Assembly (NCBI GenBank): GCA_030600745.1
Contig: JAUVLL010000173.1
Coordinates: 1 to 7,043 of the forward strand
Length of the DNA stretch: 7,043 bases
Direction of reading: 5' to 3'
Source: Spirochaetaceae bacterium
Lineage (GTDB): Bacteria; Spirochaetota; Spirochaetia; B11-G9
This document shows, one piece after another, positions 1 through 7,038 of the stretch. The first letter of the stretch is position 1. Each line of letters starts with the position of its first letter. A model generated the notes under the pieces. It was given only the letters and a program-made list of their open reading frames with translations, made no database searches and was not told where the DNA came from. The position numbers and the translations under genes are program-made.

Positions 1-1
1 T

Positions 2-2227
2 GCCTTTTCTAAGGTTACCGGCCGCGCTTATTACGTTGATGATTTCCGATTCTATAATGAAGCAAGATGCATCCCTGTATATTCAGGCTATGTTCACGCC
101 AAATTAAACAGCATCAATTTCGAAGAGGCAGAAAATTTTCCAGGTGTTATTAAAGTTGTAACATGGAAAGATGTTCCGGGACAGGTGAAATCCGGACAGA
201 TTTTTCAGGACTACAGTATCATGGTACAGGATAAAATCAGGTATGAGGGCGATGTAGTAGCTCTTGTTATTGCTGAATCAGAAGAAATAGCTATCGAGGC
301 TTCCAGGCTTATAATCCTTGATGTAGAGGAACTACCCATAGTTCTGGATTCATATGAGGCTATGCAGGACGGTGCTCCCCTTATTAATGAAGAATTTACC
401 AATAATATTATCTGTCATCATAAGGTTCGCCGTGGAGATATTGATAAGAGTTTTGATGAATGTGATCTTATAGTTGAAAGAGAATTTCATACACCTCTTG
501 TAGAACATGCATATATGGAAACCGAAGGTTCAATTTGTATACCTAAACGTAATGGAGGCATAGAAGTCTACGGCAGTATGCAGCATCCCTTTAGTACACG
601 TAGATTTGTAAGTGCACACCTGGGGCTCCCGATCTCTGAAATTGAGGTATTTTCTCATCCTGTAGGGGGTAGTTTCGGAGGCAAGGATGATACCGCCGCA
701 ATGGTTTGTGCCAGAACAGCTCTTGCCGCAACTCTAATAAACCGTCCTGTACGAATGATATATAACCGTGCATGGTCCATGAAAGAAAGCTACAAAAGGG
801 TGCCATATGACTTTAAATATAAATACGGTTTAACTAAAGACGGGTATATAAAAGCAGTAAACTGTTATGCCCTGGCAAATTCAGGTGCCATTGCATCCAC
901 TACCCCCTGGTTAACATGGCGGTCAACAGCACAAAGCTGCGGTCCGTACATGGTTCCAAATGTAAATACCGATATTTACGGTATTGCAACCAATAATAGT
1001 TTTACAGGAGCATTCAGAGGATTCGGGGCGCCTCAGAGTAATTTTGCAATAGAACAGATGATGGATATCTGTGCAGAAGAACTTGGAATGGATCCTATAG
1101 TTTTCAGGAAGCAAAATGGTGTTATTGATGGTTCTACGACTATTACAGGTCAGGTTCTGAATACCCATAAAGTAAGTCTTCATGAGGTAATAGATAAAGT
1201 TGTTGAAGCGTCTGATTATTATGAGAAAATTAAAAAAAATGATCATGGTAAGGGTGATAAAGATAAATTCTACGGAATAGGACTTGCATCCTCATATCGT
1301 GGTGCAAGTATCGGTGCAGAAGGCATGGATTTTGCAGGCTGTACAATAAACTGTCAGTTTGATGGATCCATAGTACTTTCCACAGGTATTTTTGAAAATG
1401 GTCAGGGCGCAGAAAGCGCCATGAATATAATGCTTGCTGAACTCCTTGGTGTTAAAATTGATCGTATATTTTATACAACACCATCTACTTCAAATATTCC
1501 GGATAGCGGTACAACAGTAGCATCCAGGGGAACTCTTATGGGGGGCGGAGCTATTAGAGATGCAGTTGAAAAATTGAAGCATATAATGACTCAAAATCTT
1601 TCGGACAAACTAAGATGCCTTCCAAGAGAAGTAGTTTTTAAAGATGATCAACTTTGGGGCAGAGATGGTTACAAACTCCCATGGGATGAAGCAGTACGTA
1701 TCCTGCATTCCCGTAAAGAATTTCCTTTTGCATTTGGCTATTTCCAGGCTCCATCAGTTACATGGGATGAAGAAACCGGGCAGGGAGACGCTTATTTCAC
1801 CTACGTATACAGTTGTCAGGCTGCAGAGGTAGAGGTAGATAGAAAAACCGGCAAGGTAAAGGTCCTCAAGGTCACAGCCGCTCATGACGTTGGAAAGGCA
1901 ATAAATAAAGAGATGGTTAAAGGACAGATCTATGGTGGTATTGTTCAGGGAATGGGTATGGCACTAATTGAAGATCTTATAATGGTGGACGGACATATAC
2001 AGCAATCAAATTTAAATAAATACAAAATCCCAAAAGCCTCTGATATGCCTGAAATGGAGGCAATAATTGTTGAAAATCCTGATCCGACTTCTCCCACAGG
2101 TGCAAAGGGTATTGGTGAACCAGCCCTTGAAATTACTGCACCGGCTATCGCCAATGCTGTTTATAATGCCACTGGCTACAGGAGTTATTCAATGCCGATT
2201 AAAATTCCCGGAGAAAAAGATCAGTAG
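2..2227 (+). CDS. Xanthine dehydrogenase / aldehyde oxidase family protein, molybdopterin-binding catalytic subunit (5'-partial)
   Basis: Large subunit of a molybdenum hydroxylase. It carries the Mo-pterin cofactor and the site where an aromatic heterocycle or aldehyde is hydroxylated with water; electrons normally leave through 2Fe-2S and FAD partner subunits. The frame is open from base 2 (AFSKVTGRAYYVDD), which is the family's usual N-terminal KVTG motif, so perhaps 10-30 residues are missing. The GTG at 185 is an internal codon, not the start. Of 741 visible residues, key motifs are SMQHPF (Gln194), GGSFGGKDD (222-230), GAFRGFGAPQ (Arg339), ENGQGAES (465-472), the cofactor-binding segment GQIYGGIVQGMG (641-652) and GAKGIGEPALE with the catalytic base Glu706. 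The C-terminus is complete (TAG at 2225). No FeS or FAD domain is visible, so this looks like a separate Mo subunit; partner genes would lie to the left. Arg339 and Gln194 match purine-binding positions, but the bovine Glu802 position is Asp229. Family assignment is firm; substrate (xanthine, nicotinate, purine, aldehyde) is undetermined. Confidence 0.93.
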   Translation, partial: AFSKVTGRAYYVDDFRFYNEARCIPVYSGYVHAKLNSINFEEAENFPGVIKVVTWKDVPGQVKSGQIFQDYSIMVQDKIRYEGDVVALVIAESEEIAIEASRLIILDVEELPIVLDSYEAMQDGAPLINEEFTNNIICHHKVRRGDIDKSFDECDLIVEREFHTPLVEHAYMETEGSICIPKRNGGIEVYGSMQHPFSTRRFVSAHLGLPISEIEVFSHPVGGSFGGKDDTAAMVCARTALAATLINRPVRMIYNRAWSMKESYKRVPYDFKYKYGLTKDGYIKAVNCYALANSGAIASTTPWLTWRSTAQSCGPYMVPNVNTDIYGIATNNSFTGAFRGFGAPQSNFAIEQMMDICAEELGMDPIVFRKQNGVIDGSTTITGQVLNTHKVSLHEVIDKVVEASDYYEKIKKNDHGKGDKDKFYGIGLASSYRGASIGAEGMDFAGCTINCQFDGSIVLSTGIFENGQGAESAMNIMLAELLGVKIDRIFYTTPSTSNIPDSGTTVASRGTLMGGGAIRDAVEKLKHIMTQNLSDKLRCLPREVVFKDDQLWGRDGYKLPWDEAVRILHSRKEFPFAFGYFQAPSVTWDEETGQGDAYFTYVYSCQAAEVEVDRKTGKVKVLKVTAAHDVGKAINKEMVKGQIYGGIVQGMGMALIEDLIMVDGHIQQSNLNKYKIPKASDMPEMEAIIVENPDPTSPTGAKGIGEPALEITAPAIANAVYNATGYRSYSMPIKIPGEKDQ

Positions 2228-2247
2228 ATATAGGATAAGATCTCAGA
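2228..2247. other. Convergent intergenic gap between the hydroxylase gene and nadE
   Basis: Only 20 bp separate the two facing stop codons (TAG at 2225-2227 on +, TGA at 2250-2248 on -). No GC-rich hairpin followed by a T-run is present on either strand. AGATCAG occurs on each side (2218-2224 and 2245-2251) as a short direct repeat. On the - strand, an AGATC/GATCT pairing with a 16-nt loop precedes TTTTT, which is at best a very weak terminator. Confidence 0.5.
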
Positions 2248-4194
2248 TCAGTTATTATGCAGCCTGTCAAGCCAGTCATTAACAGCTGCATCACTTGGCA
2301 TTCTCCAGTCTCCCCTTGGAGACAGGGAAAGTGTTCCAACCTTTGGACCGTCAGGCAGGGCAGAACGTTTAAACTGCTGGGAAAAAAATCTTCTATAAAA
2401 CATCTCCAGCCACTTAAAAATATTTTTTTTAGAATACTTCCCCTTAAAAGCAATTTCTGCAAGGAAAAGAACTTTCTCAGGACTAAAACCGCAGCGTATT
2501 GCATTAAAAAGATAAAAATCATGAAGCTCATATGGTCCAATAGTATCTTCAGTCCTCTGAACTATTTCTCCATCATCTCCCGGAGGAAGAAGTTCAGGCG
2601 AAATAGGAGTATCAATAATATCTTCTAAAATCCTGGATGTATTCCCCGAAGCAATCGAATTTGAATAGTACTGAATAAGGAATTTTACAAGAGTTTTAGG
2701 TACTCCGCTGTTAACCGAATACATTGACATATGATCACCATTGTAGGTACACCATCCAAGAGCAAGTTCTGAAAGGTCGCCGGTACCAATAACAAGAGCA
2801 TTTAACTGGTTTGCCTTATCCATAAGTATCTGAGTTCTTTCCCTGGCCTGTGTATTTTCATACGTAGTATTGTGCATTCTGCTATCATGGCCAATATCTT
2901 CAAAATGCTGTAAAGAGGCCTTCGTGATATCAATTTCATGTAAAGACAGTTTAATTTCCTGACAAAGTTTTTCTACATTACTCTTTGTTCTTGCTGTAGT
3001 ACCGAATCCAGGCATAGTTATACAATGAATATCTTTTAAATCTAAATTAAGCTTTTTAAAAGTTTCAAGTATAACCAGTAAGGCAAGTGTTGAATCGAGG
3101 CCGCCGGAAAGACCGATTACAGCTGATTTCATTTCTGCATTGCTCATCCGTGTAGCCAGACCTGTGCTTTGTATATTAAGTATTTCACTGCAACGTTCTT
3201 CCAAATCGTGCGAAGAAGAAGGAATAAAGGGGTGAGAATCTATTTTTCTAATAAGGTTCTTATCTGAATATTTTTCAGATTGATAAAAAATGGATCTATG
3301 TGATTTTAAAAGTTGACCATTGTTTATACTTTGACTGAAAGAAACATTATTCAGTCTCTCATGCTGAATGTATTTCAGATCAATATCTGCCAGTATAGTA
3401 TCAGAGTTTCTTGTGAAACGTTTATTTTCAGCAAGCATTTTTCCATTTTCATAAATTAGTGAATGCCCTCCACAAACAGTGTCTGTTGTAGATTCTCCAA
3501 CACCAGATGAACAGTAGACATAGGCTCCTATAATTGAAGCTGACTGGTGTTGTACAAGTTTTTTTCTGTAGTAAGCCTTACCAAGTATTTCTGTACTGGC
3601 TGATAAATTTAGAATAACAGATGCACCCATCAAAGCCAATTCTGAACTGGGTGGGATTACAGCCCAAAGGTCCTCACATATTTCAACACCAAAAGATTCA
3701 TATAAAGAATTACTGGAACGAAAAACAAGATCCGTACCAAATGGTATTTCCTTCCCGTCTATAATAAGGGATTTAATACTGGAATTTAAACCGGAGCTGA
3801 ACCATCTCCCTTCATAATATTCATTGTTGTTTGGAATATAACTTTTCGGAATAATACCAAGAATTTTTCCTCTTGAAATTACAGCAGCGCAGTTAAATAA
3901 CTGTCCAGCTTCAGATATTGGTAAACCAATTATATGGATTCCGTATAAATCAACGCTTTCCTTTGTAATATCCAAAATAGATTTGTAAGCAGCGTCAAGA
4001 AGAACTTGCTGCCTGAATAGTTCACCACAATTATAAGAACTTACAGATAACTCAGGATACACGGTAATATCACATTTGCTCTTCGAAGCCTCTTTCATAA
4101 GTTGAACAAGATTTTTTGTATTTTCTTTAATGTTTGCAGGTATTGTCAGAGGCCTTGCAGCTGCAACTCTAATATAACCCAGCTCTTTGATCAT
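2248..4194 (-). CDS. nadE: Glutamine-dependent NAD+ synthetase
   Basis: Cytosolic enzyme for the last step of NAD+ synthesis: deamido-NAD+ + ATP + glutamine gives NAD+ + AMP + PPi + glutamate. The 648 residues contain both expected domains. The N-terminal nitrilase-type glutaminase (about 1-290) has a catalytic triad that can be placed as Glu48 (VYPELSVSSY), Lys117 (IIPKSYIP) and Cys173 (GVEICEDLW). The C-terminal ATP-pyrophosphatase/synthetase (about 330-648) has the PP-loop LSGGLDSTLA (362-371), then MPGFGTTARTKSN, ALVIGTGDLSELALGWCTYNGD (467-487) and the C-terminal SPRGDWRMPSDA. Length fits the long, glutamine-using class typified by the Mycobacterium tuberculosis enzyme (679 residues), not the short ammonia-dependent class. 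The ATG start lies 4 nt after the guaA stop, with a GGGAG ribosome binding site inside guaA. It is the last gene of the purA-guaA-nadE run and ends 20 bp from the convergent hydroxylase gene. No missing residues or frame breaks seen. Confidence 0.97.
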   Translation of the reverse strand: MIKELGYIRVAAARPLTIPANIKENTKNLVQLMKEASKSKCDITVYPELSVSSYNCGELFRQQVLLDAAYKSILDITKESVDLYGIHIIGLPISEAGQLFNCAAVISRGKILGIIPKSYIPNNNEYYEGRWFSSGLNSSIKSLIIDGKEIPFGTDLVFRSSNSLYESFGVEICEDLWAVIPPSSELALMGASVILNLSASTEILGKAYYRKKLVQHQSASIIGAYVYCSSGVGESTTDTVCGGHSLIYENGKMLAENKRFTRNSDTILADIDLKYIQHERLNNVSFSQSINNGQLLKSHRSIFYQSEKYSDKNLIRKIDSHPFIPSSSHDLEERCSEILNIQSTGLATRMSNAEMKSAVIGLSGGLDSTLALLVILETFKKLNLDLKDIHCITMPGFGTTARTKSNVEKLCQEIKLSLHEIDITKASLQHFEDIGHDSRMHNTTYENTQARERTQILMDKANQLNALVIGTGDLSELALGWCTYNGDHMSMYSVNSGVPKTLVKFLIQYYSNSIASGNTSRILEDIIDTPISPELLPPGDDGEIVQRTEDTIGPYELHDFYLFNAIRCGFSPEKVLFLAEIAFKGKYSKKNIFKWLEMFYRRFFSQQFKRSALPDGPKVGTLSLSPRGDWRMPSDAAVNDWLDRLHNN

Positions 4195-4198
4195 CTAC

Positions 4199-5746
4199 TC
4201 ACTCCCATTCTATTGTAGCAGGGGGCTTGCTGGTTATATCATAAACTACTCTGCCTATTTCTGATATTTTATTGGTAATCACTGATGATATCTCCAGAAG
4301 ATCGCTTGTTGTAAACGGATAAACATCTGCTGTCATACCATCTACACTTTTTATTGCCCGTAGTGCCAGAACATAACCATATTCCCGGTTATCCCCGGTT
4401 ACACCCACAGATTTTACTGGTAAAAGTACACAAAAAGCCTGCCAGATTTCATTGTAAAGTTCTCTTTTTTTTAATTCATCAATAAATAATGCATCTGCCT
4501 CTTTTAGTATACTTAACTTTTCCAATGTTATTTCACCAATTATCCTTACAGCTAAACCCGGGCCGGGAAAAGGATGACGTGAAATAATTCTCCTGTCTAT
4601 TCCCAAAGTAAGACCAAGTTGGCGAACTTCATCTTTAAAAAGTTTATCTAACGGTTCGATAATCAATCCGGCATTTCGTTTTGCTTCTACCATTGGTGAG
4701 CGTACATTATGATGTGATTTTATAACTTTTGCCTTCCCGCCCACTCCCTTTCCGGACTCTATGAGATCTGTATAAAGTGTTCCCTGGGCAAGAAAGTAAT
4801 TATCTGAAAGTCCTTCCGGCAGTTCCTCTTCCTGAATTTTTATAAACAGATCTCCTATAATTTCTCTTTTTTTCTCGGGATCAGAAATTCCTTTTAACTT
4901 ATTCAGAAAAATGCCGGAAGCATCCACTATCTGAATATTTTCTGCACCCAGGCTCTTAAGGTAAATCTTAATTTCATCTGTTTCATTTTTTCGCATTAAA
5001 CCGGTATCAATATACATAAGATATATATTTTCAGGCGGTAGAACCTTTAAAAGAATACCTGCTACTACTGAGGAATCAACACCACCTGATATCAATAACA
5101 GAACCTTGTTGTCCCCTGCTTTAATCCTTATTTCTTCAGAAATATGATCCATAAATATATTCATATTCCAACTTTTATCAGATTTACAAATTCGAAAAAC
5201 AAAATTGGCAAGAATCTCTGTTCCGAAGTCACAATGGCTTACCTCAGGATGAAATTGCAGGCCGTAAAAATTCATATTGATGTTTATTGCAGCAGCAGGA
5301 TGGTTTTCCGAGACTGCGGAAAGTACAAATCCATCACCTAAATCATCAAGACTGTCACCATGGCTCATCCAGGAAATAAATCCATCCGGTATATCATGAA
5401 ATAATTCAGATCCGGATAATATTTTAACTGCTGCTCTGCCATATTCTTTTGTAGTTGAAGCGTTTACCTTACCATTATTTGATACTGTCATTCTCTGGAA
5501 CCCATAACATATACCAAGTACAGGTAATCCTGTAGAATAAACTGAGCCATGCGGTTCAGGAGCTCCTTTTTCATACACAGAGAAAGGAGACCCCGACATT
5601 ATAATACCCTTTGTATCTTTCAGTAAATTCTTAGTAATTACAGATTCACCCGGGAATATTTCACAAAAAACCCCCAGCTCCCTGATTCTTCTGGCGATAA
5701 GCTGGGTTGTCTGTGAACCAAAGTCCAGAATTATTATTCTGTCCAA
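4199..5746 (-). CDS. guaA: GMP synthase (glutamine-hydrolysing)
   Basis: Converts XMP to GMP using ATP and glutamine, the last step of guanine nucleotide synthesis. The 515 residues show the full two-domain enzyme. The class I glutamine amidotransferase (1-185) has LDFGSQTTQLI, the nucleophile Cys80 (LGICYG), and His166/Glu168 (QFHPEVS). The ATP-pyrophosphatase (about 200-390) has the PP-loop ISGGVDSS (219-226), DTGLMRKNE, AQGTLYTDLIES and IKSHHN. The C-terminal dimerisation/XMP-binding domain has RHPFPGPGLAVR (390-401), GDNREYGY, and ends in the family signature SKPPATIEWE. The start is TTG at 5746. An in-frame TGA at 5779-5777 bounds the frame and no ATG or GTG lies between; the next ATG (residue 50) would delete the first conserved motif. 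The start lies 13 nt inside the end of purA, implying coupled translation. The segment after SHHN (RSPMVEAKRNAGL) differs from the GGLPE-type loop of E. coli GuaA. Identity is certain. Confidence 0.98.
   Translation of the reverse strand: MDRIIILDFGSQTTQLIARRIRELGVFCEIFPGESVITKNLLKDTKGIIMSGSPFSVYEKGAPEPHGSVYSTGLPVLGICYGFQRMTVSNNGKVNASTTKEYGRAAVKILSGSELFHDIPDGFISWMSHGDSLDDLGDGFVLSAVSENHPAAAININMNFYGLQFHPEVSHCDFGTEILANFVFRICKSDKSWNMNIFMDHISEEIRIKAGDNKVLLLISGGVDSSVVAGILLKVLPPENIYLMYIDTGLMRKNETDEIKIYLKSLGAENIQIVDASGIFLNKLKGISDPEKKREIIGDLFIKIQEEELPEGLSDNYFLAQGTLYTDLIESGKGVGGKAKVIKSHHNVRSPMVEAKRNAGLIIEPLDKLFKDEVRQLGLTLGIDRRIISRHPFPGPGLAVRIIGEITLEKLSILKEADALFIDELKKRELYNEIWQAFCVLLPVKSVGVTGDNREYGYVLALRAIKSVDGMTADVYPFTTSDLLEISSVITNKISEIGRVVYDITSKPPATIEWE
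4202..4206 (-). promoter_or_regulatory. Ribosome binding site of nadE inside the end of guaA
   Basis: The - strand reads GGGAG, formed by the last two guaA sense codons (TGG GAG), then a 7-nt spacer containing the guaA TGA stop, then the nadE ATG. Because these bases encode the invariant GuaA C-terminus (EWE), the nadE translation signal is embedded in conserved coding sequence. The arrangement suits termination-reinitiation coupling. Confidence 0.75.
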
Positions 5747-6960
5747 AGACTCGTTCTCATTATAGTTTGCTCTCTTTCATAACCAACAGAAACTATTCCA
5801 ATAGATGTATCAGTAAAATTTTCAATGAATTTTATGTAATCCCTGGCATTCCCGGGTAGGTTATCATAATTTTTAATATTGGAAATATTTTCATTCCATC
5901 CTTTAAATCTTTGAAGAACAGGTTTTGCTCTTGCAAGAATATCACGTGATGAGGGGAAATTGACAATTTCTTTACCATCCACTTCGTATGCAACACAAAC
6001 CTTAATTTCCTTAATTTCATCATATACATCAATATGAGTCAAAACCAAATGATCGATTGAATTAGTTCTGCATGCATACTTCAATGCAACCAGATCAAGA
6101 TATCCACATCTTCTTGGACGGCCGGTTGTAACACCATATTCTCTACCTAAATTTCGAATATAATCTTCAAGATCACCATCCCGCTCTTTGCGAAATTCAC
6201 TTGGGAAAGGGCCGTTACCAACTCTTGTTGAGTAGGCTTTAAATACTCCAAAGACTTTGTCTATAGCCCGGGGTCCAACACCACCACCCAGAGCTGCACC
6301 GGCGGCTGCTGCATAACCTGACGATACAAATGGATACGTTCCTATATCAAGATCGAGAAGTATTCCCTGCGCCCCCTCGAATAGAACTTTTTTATCTTTG
6401 TACTCATCCATAAACGAAGCCATATCAACCATCATATTTTTTAATTTTTCAATATATGGATTTAAAAAATCCATTTCGGCTGAGTTAAGAGTAGAAAGGT
6501 ATTTATCATCTGCAAGATCACAGATCCTTATACCTTCTCTCTGTGCTTTCTGAGAATATGCTACACCGATACCACGTCCTGTAGTACCTATTGGAGATCT
6601 TCTTTCTTTTTCAAGATCAATATCCATTTGTTTATATGACGGCATTACAATATGAGCTCTGTCAGAAATAAACACTCTGTTTTCCCATGAAATACCCTGT
6701 TGGCTGATAGTTTCAAGCTCATTAAATAAAGATTCAGGATCAATGACCATTCCTGTTCCCAATACTACCAGAGTGTCAGGATAAACTATACCAGATGGGA
6801 CAAGGTGCAGTTTATATGTTTTATCGTCAGTAACTATTGTATGACCTGCATTTGCACCCCCCGAAAAACGGACAACCAGATCAGCTTCTTCAGAAAGATA
6901 ATCAACAATTTTCCCTTTTCCTTCATCCCCCCACTGGGCTCCTATAACTACAAAATGCAT
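5734..6960 (-). CDS. purA: Adenylosuccinate synthetase
   Basis: Catalyses IMP + L-aspartate + GTP to adenylosuccinate + GDP + Pi, the committed step from IMP to AMP. The chosen start, ATG at 6960, gives 408 residues beginning MHFVVIGAQWGDEGKGK. It has a good AGAGGAG ribosome binding site 6 nt upstream and starts where the family normally does. The frame stays open to a TTG at 7017, but those 19 extra codons would run through the ribosome binding site and a -35-like TTGACA. Motifs: GAQWGDEGKGK (7-17, catalytic Asp12), SGGANAGHT (33-41, catalytic His40), IGTTGRGIG (124-132), EGAQG (195-199, IMP-binding Gln198), YSTRVGNGPFPSE (243-255), TTGRPRRCGYLD (278-289). At 408 residues it is about two dozen shorter than the E. 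coli enzyme (432), seemingly in the helical stretch before EGAQG. The segment after GTYPF (SSGYAAAAGAA) departs from the usual SSNTTAGG. It is the first visible gene of the operon. Function is certain; the altered loop is discussed as a finding. Confidence 0.98.
   Translation of the reverse strand: MHFVVIGAQWGDEGKGKIVDYLSEEADLVVRFSGGANAGHTIVTDDKTYKLHLVPSGIVYPDTLVVLGTGMVIDPESLFNELETISQQGISWENRVFISDRAHIVMPSYKQMDIDLEKERRSPIGTTGRGIGVAYSQKAQREGIRICDLADDKYLSTLNSAEMDFLNPYIEKLKNMMVDMASFMDEYKDKKVLFEGAQGILLDLDIGTYPFVSSGYAAAAGAALGGGVGPRAIDKVFGVFKAYSTRVGNGPFPSEFRKERDGDLEDYIRNLGREYGVTTGRPRRCGYLDLVALKYACRTNSIDHLVLTHIDVYDEIKEIKVCVAYEVDGKEIVNFPSSRDILARAKPVLQRFKGWNENISNIKNYDNLPGNARDYIKFIENFTDTSIGIVSVGYEREQTIMRTSLWTE
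5750..5758 (-). promoter_or_regulatory. Weak ribosome binding region and TTG start context of guaA
   Basis: Upstream of the guaA TTG the - strand reads GAGAACGAG, with the last GAG only 3 nt and the first 9 nt before the start. This is a weak Shine-Dalgarno sequence and lies wholly within the last codons of purA. With a TTG start and a 13-nt overlap, guaA translation probably depends on ribosomes finishing purA. The coupling is inferred; the sequence and overlap are seen directly. Confidence 0.5.
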
Positions 6961-6966
6961 ATTATA

Positions 6967-6973
6967 CTCCTCT
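6967..6973 (-). promoter_or_regulatory. Ribosome binding site of purA
   Basis: The - strand reads AGAGGAG, followed by a 6-nt spacer (TATAAT) and the ATG at 6960. This strong Shine-Dalgarno match decides the purA start against the longer TTG-initiated reading at 7017, in which these bases would be codons. The TATAAT spacer looks like a -10 box but lies directly before the start codon, so it is probably coincidental. Confidence 0.85.
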
Positions 6974-6985
6974 ATTAGAATTACT

Positions 6986-7017
6986 TTTATAGTTTCAGAT
7001 TTACTCGTTTTTGTCAA
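6986..7017 (-). promoter_or_regulatory. Possible sigma-70-type promoter for the purA-guaA-nadE operon
   Basis: On the - strand there is a perfect -35 consensus TTGACA (7017-7012) and a -10-like TATAAA (6991-6986), followed about 12 nt later by the purA ribosome binding site. The 20-nt spacer is longer than the usual 16-18 nt, and no better -10 is found at 17 nt, so the pair may not be the true promoter. The AT-rich context raises the chance of accidental matches. It is the only candidate visible before the window ends. Confidence 0.35.
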
Positions 7018-7024
7018 AGCTTAA

Positions 7025-7038
7025 ATGGTTTTTACCAT
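7025..7038. repeat. Short inverted repeat upstream of purA
   Basis: ATGGT-TTTT-ACCAT is a perfect 5-bp inverted repeat with a 4-nt centre, 8 nt upstream of the TTGACA element. It could be an operator half-site pair or a small hairpin related to the gene beyond the right edge. It is short enough to occur by chance, and nothing ties it to a known regulator. Confidence 0.25.

Noticed and set aside
923..1246. 107-codon open frame on the - strand inside the hydroxylase gene
   Set aside because: It is antisense to strongly conserved family motifs (including GAFRGFG), resembles no known protein, and has no supporting ribosome binding site; it is a shadow frame.
185..2227. Hydroxylase gene starting at the GTG at 185
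   Set aside because: The same frame is open back to base 2 and encodes the family's conserved KVTG N-terminal region, so 185 is internal and the gene is cut by the window edge.
2308..2323. Perfect 6-bp hairpin GTCTCC-CCTT-GGAGAC as a terminator for the hydroxylase transcript
   Set aside because: It lies inside nadE codons for the conserved SPRGDW region and has no T-run on either strand, so the pairing is most likely a by-product of coding sequence.
2199..2628. Alternative open frames over the 3' end of nadE on both strands
   Set aside because: They overlap the conserved C-terminal synthetase domain of NadE in other frames and show no recognisable protein features.
6961..6966. TATAAT hexamer immediately before the purA ATG as a -10 box
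   Set aside because: A start of transcription there would lie within purA and remove the ribosome binding site and start codon, so the match is coincidental spacer sequence.
6961..7017. N-terminal extension of PurA from the TTG at 7017
   Set aside because: The 19 extra codons run through the AGAGGAG ribosome binding site and a TTGACA element, and PurA proteins normally begin just before GAQWGDEGKGK, which fits the ATG at 6960.
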